Shown here piece after piece: positions 61,342-64,000 of a stretch of 64,000 bases of DNA (position 1 is the stretch's first letter; each line of letters starts with the position of its first letter). The translations under genes were made by a program, and so were the position numbers. The notes below the pieces were generated by a model, which was given only the letters and a program-made list of their open reading frames with translations, had not been told where the DNA came from and did no database searches. The DNA is from Shewanella cyperi (GTDB lineage Bacteria; Pseudomonadota; Gammaproteobacteria; Enterobacterales; Shewanellaceae), in the NCBI RefSeq assembly GCF_017354985.1, contig NZ_CP071501.1, forward strand, positions 639,501 through 703,500. The letters are read 5' to 3'.

Positions 61342-62247
61342 ATGCAAGCTTACGAAAAATTATTGATGGATCTGCTTCACAGTTCCCTGGATGGCTACGC
61401 TCTCTTTGGTTCTGATGATCGGCTGGTCTATGCCAACGATGCCTTCCTCTCACTCATGTATGTATTTCGTGATGAAGTGGGGCGACTGACCTTTGATGCG
61501 ATTTTGCGGCGCAATTTCCACGAAGGCCGGGCAGCCCATATCGGTTCTGGTGACATAGAGCAGTTTATTGCATACGTGGAAAGCGTCAGACGCTCCAAAC
61601 CCTACCGCCTGTTTGAGGTTGACTATCTGGATGGCCGCTGGTTCCTGATGTCGGAGCAGACGGATGCCATGGGCAACATGTTGTTGCAAATCAAAGATAT
61701 CACTAAACAGAAGCAGTCAGAGCAACATTTGCAGGCGGCATTATACAAGTATCATGTGATGGCATTGACCGATGAGCTGACCGGTGTTGCCAATCGCAGG
61801 GCGATTCAGGACTCGGTCAGCGCCGAACTGGCCCGCTGCAGCCGAACCGGCGCCGCCATGACCATACTGCTGGTGGATTTGGATCACTTTAAAAGGGTCA
61901 ATGACACCTATGGTCATCATATCGGCGATTTGGCGCTGAAACATTGTGCCGAGGTCATGAAGGCCAGCTTGCGGCCGTTCGACATGATAGGTCGCCTTGG
62001 CGGCGAAGAATTTGTGGTGTTTCTTGGCAATACCGACAGCCAGGATGCCATGGTGATCGCCGAACGGATCCGCGCTCAGATCCAAAGTCTGCCATTGCAA
62101 ACCCCTGGCCGAGAGATAGCCCTTTCTGTGTCTATCGGTGTTGCCACCCAGAACAACAATCCTACCTTTGAGTCCCTTTACCTGGAAGCGGATCAGGCCC
62201 TGTATGAAGCCAAGAGTCAGGGCCGTAACCGGGTTACCTTGCGCTGA
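61342..62247 (+). CDS. PAS-GGDEF diguanylate cyclase
   Basis: 301 residues from MQAYEKLLMDLLHSS. PAS domain (about 5-120, 'LDGYALFGSDDRLVYANDAF'), a short coiled linker, then GGDEF ('ELTGVANRRAIQD', catalytic 'RLGGEEFVVFLG' near 222, 'ADQALYEAKSQGRNRV'). Glu in the third position (GGEEF) is an active variant. It makes cyclic di-GMP. The last 14 bases overlap the convergent phospholipase-like gene. Confidence 0.92.
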   Translation: MQAYEKLLMDLLHSSLDGYALFGSDDRLVYANDAFLSLMYVFRDEVGRLTFDAILRRNFHEGRAAHIGSGDIEQFIAYVESVRRSKPYRLFEVDYLDGRWFLMSEQTDAMGNMLLQIKDITKQKQSEQHLQAALYKYHVMALTDELTGVANRRAIQDSVSAELARCSRTGAAMTILLVDLDHFKRVNDTYGHHIGDLALKHCAEVMKASLRPFDMIGRLGGEEFVVFLGNTDSQDAMVIAERIRAQIQSLPLQTPGREIALSVSIGVATQNNNPTFESLYLEADQALYEAKSQGRNRVTLR

Positions 62248-63355
62248 CTCCGGGTTGCAGCGGTCCACTGGCGCTCTGTCTGGCCCATTGCAGTAATTGC
62301 AGATCGGCGCGAATGGCATCCAGGTGACGGCCTTTAACAAAGGCATCGAAGGCTGCCTTGTCCGGTACACAGCTTGGAAACAGGCCGGGGCGGCGGGCGC
62401 GCACCTCACCAAAGGGTGGTAACTGCTGGTTATAGCCGACAAAGTATTTGTGTCCCAGGGGCTGCTGCCAGTAATCGCCCCAGTGCAGTTCGGGGCAGCC
62501 CGGTACAGCCTCGGCCATGGCGGCCAGGGTGGCACGGGCCAGACTCAGGCGAATACTGTCCACAGAGGCTGCCGGGGTAGCGAGCACGGCACACAGGCCG
62601 GCTTGGGGTGCTGCCAAATCGGCGCTGACCGGCCAGTCATCAATCCTGTCGTGAATGGTGAGCACACCGCGAAACCCCCAGCCCAGATAGTCGACCAGGG
62701 GGGCGAAGGCACGCTTCCAGGCCACCAGCTTGGGGCCGTGATACACGGGTGCCACGTGGGCCGGAACACTGACATCCTCGGTTAAGTGCATCAGGGCCCC
62801 GAGAAAATACCAACGGTAATCATCGCCATAGCGCTCAAAGCCTTGAGTTGCGTTATTCCAGAGCCGCGCCATCGACATGTCGGTGCGACCCTCCAGTGTC
62901 AGGGCCGGGTCCTGCTTGTCCGGGCTGAAGAAGTGCCAGTTGTGGACCCGTCTTGCCATGGGAAACAGGGCATCTGCCTCCGGCAGCTTGAGCAGGGGGC
63001 GGGGCAGGGCGGTGGCGCCCTTGTCCATGGCGTGGTTGGCGCTTAACACCTGGCTGGCCCTGCTGTCGTTTGGAACAGTGAGGCCGCTTTGGTAAAAGCT
63101 GTCGCCGGTGCAACTCTCAAACAGGGCCAAGGCCTGGCGCGCCAGCGGCAGGTGGCCTGTGTCCGGGTTATAGGCCAGGGCGGGGGCAGGCAGCATGATT
63201 GTCAGCAATGAGAGCCGCGAGGCTTGCTGCGCTTTTCGCCAAACTACTCGCAAAAAGAGCAGCAGCCGGCCGCTTATTGGCTTGGTCGTGAGTCTTTGCT
63301 TGAAACCAAGCCTGCTGGGGCGCACTTGAACGAGGTGCTCTGGAGAGAGTGGCAT
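62234..63355 (-). CDS. Zinc-dependent phospholipase C/S1-P1 nuclease-like exported protein
   Basis: 373 residues. A basic N-terminus and hydrophobic stretch (about 46-62, ending 'APALA') suggest export. 'NWHFFSPDKQDP' and 'FLGALMHLTEDVSVPAHVAP' (residues about 130-200) match the helical zinc-binding pattern of bacterial phospholipase C-type enzymes. Their usual His/Asp ligands (HxxxD, then H) are present. Substrate is unknown. The 3' end overlaps the diguanylate cyclase gene by 14 bases. Confidence 0.65.
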   Translation of the reverse strand: MPLSPEHLVQVRPSRLGFKQRLTTKPISGRLLLFLRVVWRKAQQASRLSLLTIMLPAPALAYNPDTGHLPLARQALALFESCTGDSFYQSGLTVPNDSRASQVLSANHAMDKGATALPRPLLKLPEADALFPMARRVHNWHFFSPDKQDPALTLEGRTDMSMARLWNNATQGFERYGDDYRWYFLGALMHLTEDVSVPAHVAPVYHGPKLVAWKRAFAPLVDYLGWGFRGVLTIHDRIDDWPVSADLAAPQAGLCAVLATPAASVDSIRLSLARATLAAMAEAVPGCPELHWGDYWQQPLGHKYFVGYNQQLPPFGEVRARRPGLFPSCVPDKAAFDAFVKGRHLDAIRADLQLLQWARQSASGPLQPGVSAR

Positions 63356-63444
63356 GGCACTTCCCTTTATCTATCCGGATTCGCCCAAGAATAACAGCAA
63401 ATGCGGCTTTCGCCTCAGCCCATTTTCATTATGACAACAATGGC

Positions 63445-64000
63445 TTACCACCAGGCGGCGTACAGTCCCGCCAGCACCAGGCACAGGGCCACAGAAGCCA
63501 AGTTAAAGCCGGCGCTGGTGCGGTAGCTCAGGCTGTCCAGATGAATCGCGGCATGGTGATTGTCCCGTGGCCGCTCAATCAGCTTGACCACTGTCACCGC
63601 CACCAGGATGCAGCACAGGAACACCAGTCCCACCCTGTCCATAAAGGGCAACTCAGGCCACAGCAGTTTCAGTGTCAGCGACAGCAACGCCGAGGCGATG
63701 GCGGCGGCCAGCGCCGCATTGGCGGTGGTCTTCTTCCAGAAGAAACCCAGCAAAAAGATGGCCACTATCCCGGGGGTAAAGAAGCCGGTGAATTCCTGTA
63801 TGTACTGGAAGGCCTGATCGAGACGGCCAAGCAAGGGCTCGGCAATCAACACCGCCAGCGAGAGCGACAGCAGCGCCGAGCAGCGCCCCACCCACAACAG
63901 GCGTTTATCGTTGGCATCGGGATGCAGCAGCGGCTGGTAGATATCCAGGGTGAAAATGGTGGCCACGCTGTTGGTCATGGAGCTGACCGAGGAGGCGATG
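63445..64000 (-). CDS. C-terminal part of an SLC5-type sodium:solute symporter
   Basis: The frame is open at the right edge, so the N-terminus is outside the window. The visible part begins 'IASSVSSMTNSVATIFTLDI', the usual motif at the end of helix 8 in vSGLT-like members, followed by four or five hydrophobic helices ('GIVAIFLLGFFWKKTTANAA'). Sodium-coupled uptake of a sugar or related solute is inferred from the family. Confidence 0.82.
   Translation of the reverse strand, partial: IASSVSSMTNSVATIFTLDIYQPLLHPDANDKRLLWVGRCSALLSLSLAVLIAEPLLGRLDQAFQYIQEFTGFFTPGIVAIFLLGFFWKKTTANAALAAAIASALLSLTLKLLWPELPFMDRVGLVFLCCILVAVTVVKLIERPRDNHHAAIHLDSLSYRTSAGFNLASVALCLVLAGLYAAWW

Overview
The window reads as chromosomal DNA of a gammaproteobacterium, most likely Shewanella or a close relative. 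This is inferred from prfB-lysS, divergent uvrA and yajR-like/ssb, a SirB-type protein, the exported or lipid-anchored hydrolases, a GlyGly-CTERM tail and the PHA genes. No rRNA, tRNA, CRISPR array, transposase or integrase gene was seen. Most of the window is GC-rich and densely coding. Several AT-rich stretches stand out as acquired DNA: about 9.3-11.3 kb, 20.2-21.9 kb and 40.0-41.9 kb.

Layout. 0-9.3 kb: end of a secreted protein with a GlyGly-CTERM tail, chromate transporter plus LysR regulator, lipoprotein amidohydrolase, pentapeptide-repeat potassium channel, prfB (with its programmed +1 frameshift) and lysS. 9.3-12.3 kb: an Abi-alpha-like orphan, an AT-rich near-gene-free stretch, and repeat element A. 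12.3-20.2 kb: orphan ExbD, two paralogous GYF-domain coiled-coil proteins, cupin, trypsin-like protease, membrane-anchored protein and an exported M49-type peptidase. 20.2-22.9 kb: an AT-rich 450-residue orphan and repeat element B. 22.9-28.3 kb: RutE-like nitroreductase, phaB-phaP-phaC operon and an exported M20 amidohydrolase. 28.3-39.6 kb: chemoreceptor, exported esterase, SirB, MBL hydrolase, PhoA-type phosphatase with a Pho box, YhcH-like, patatin, LON-substrate-binding, pseudouridine synthase and PhoD-like genes. 39.6-46.3 kb: repeat C, a four-cassette attC array without an integrase, inverted repeat D, a deaD 3' fragment and a large Ig/PKD-like lipoprotein. 46.3-64 kb: deaD, M28 peptidase, uvrA, yajR-like, ssb, a matrixin-like protease, diguanylate cyclases, transporters and the end of an SLC5 symporter.

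The two most unusual things are linked. First, a family of long, highly structured non-coding repeats (A, B, a partial B', C, D) contains a tandem-hairpin module. The hairpin arms change between copies in a compensatory way, so the structure is conserved rather than the sequence. Second, two of these copies, C and D, lie in inverted orientation on either side of a mini-array of integron gene cassettes with recognisable attC sites. The other copies lie beside AT-rich orphan genes, so the element appears to mark or promote acquisition of foreign genes.

A second theme is duplication of gene 3' ends. Partial copies of the sirB and deaD 3' ends each flank one extra gene as direct repeats. Two other genes, the YhcH-like gene and the pseudouridine synthase, have short tandem repeats running across their stop codons. 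Coordinates of starts were adjusted to Shine-Dalgarno-preceded codons where the sequence justified it.
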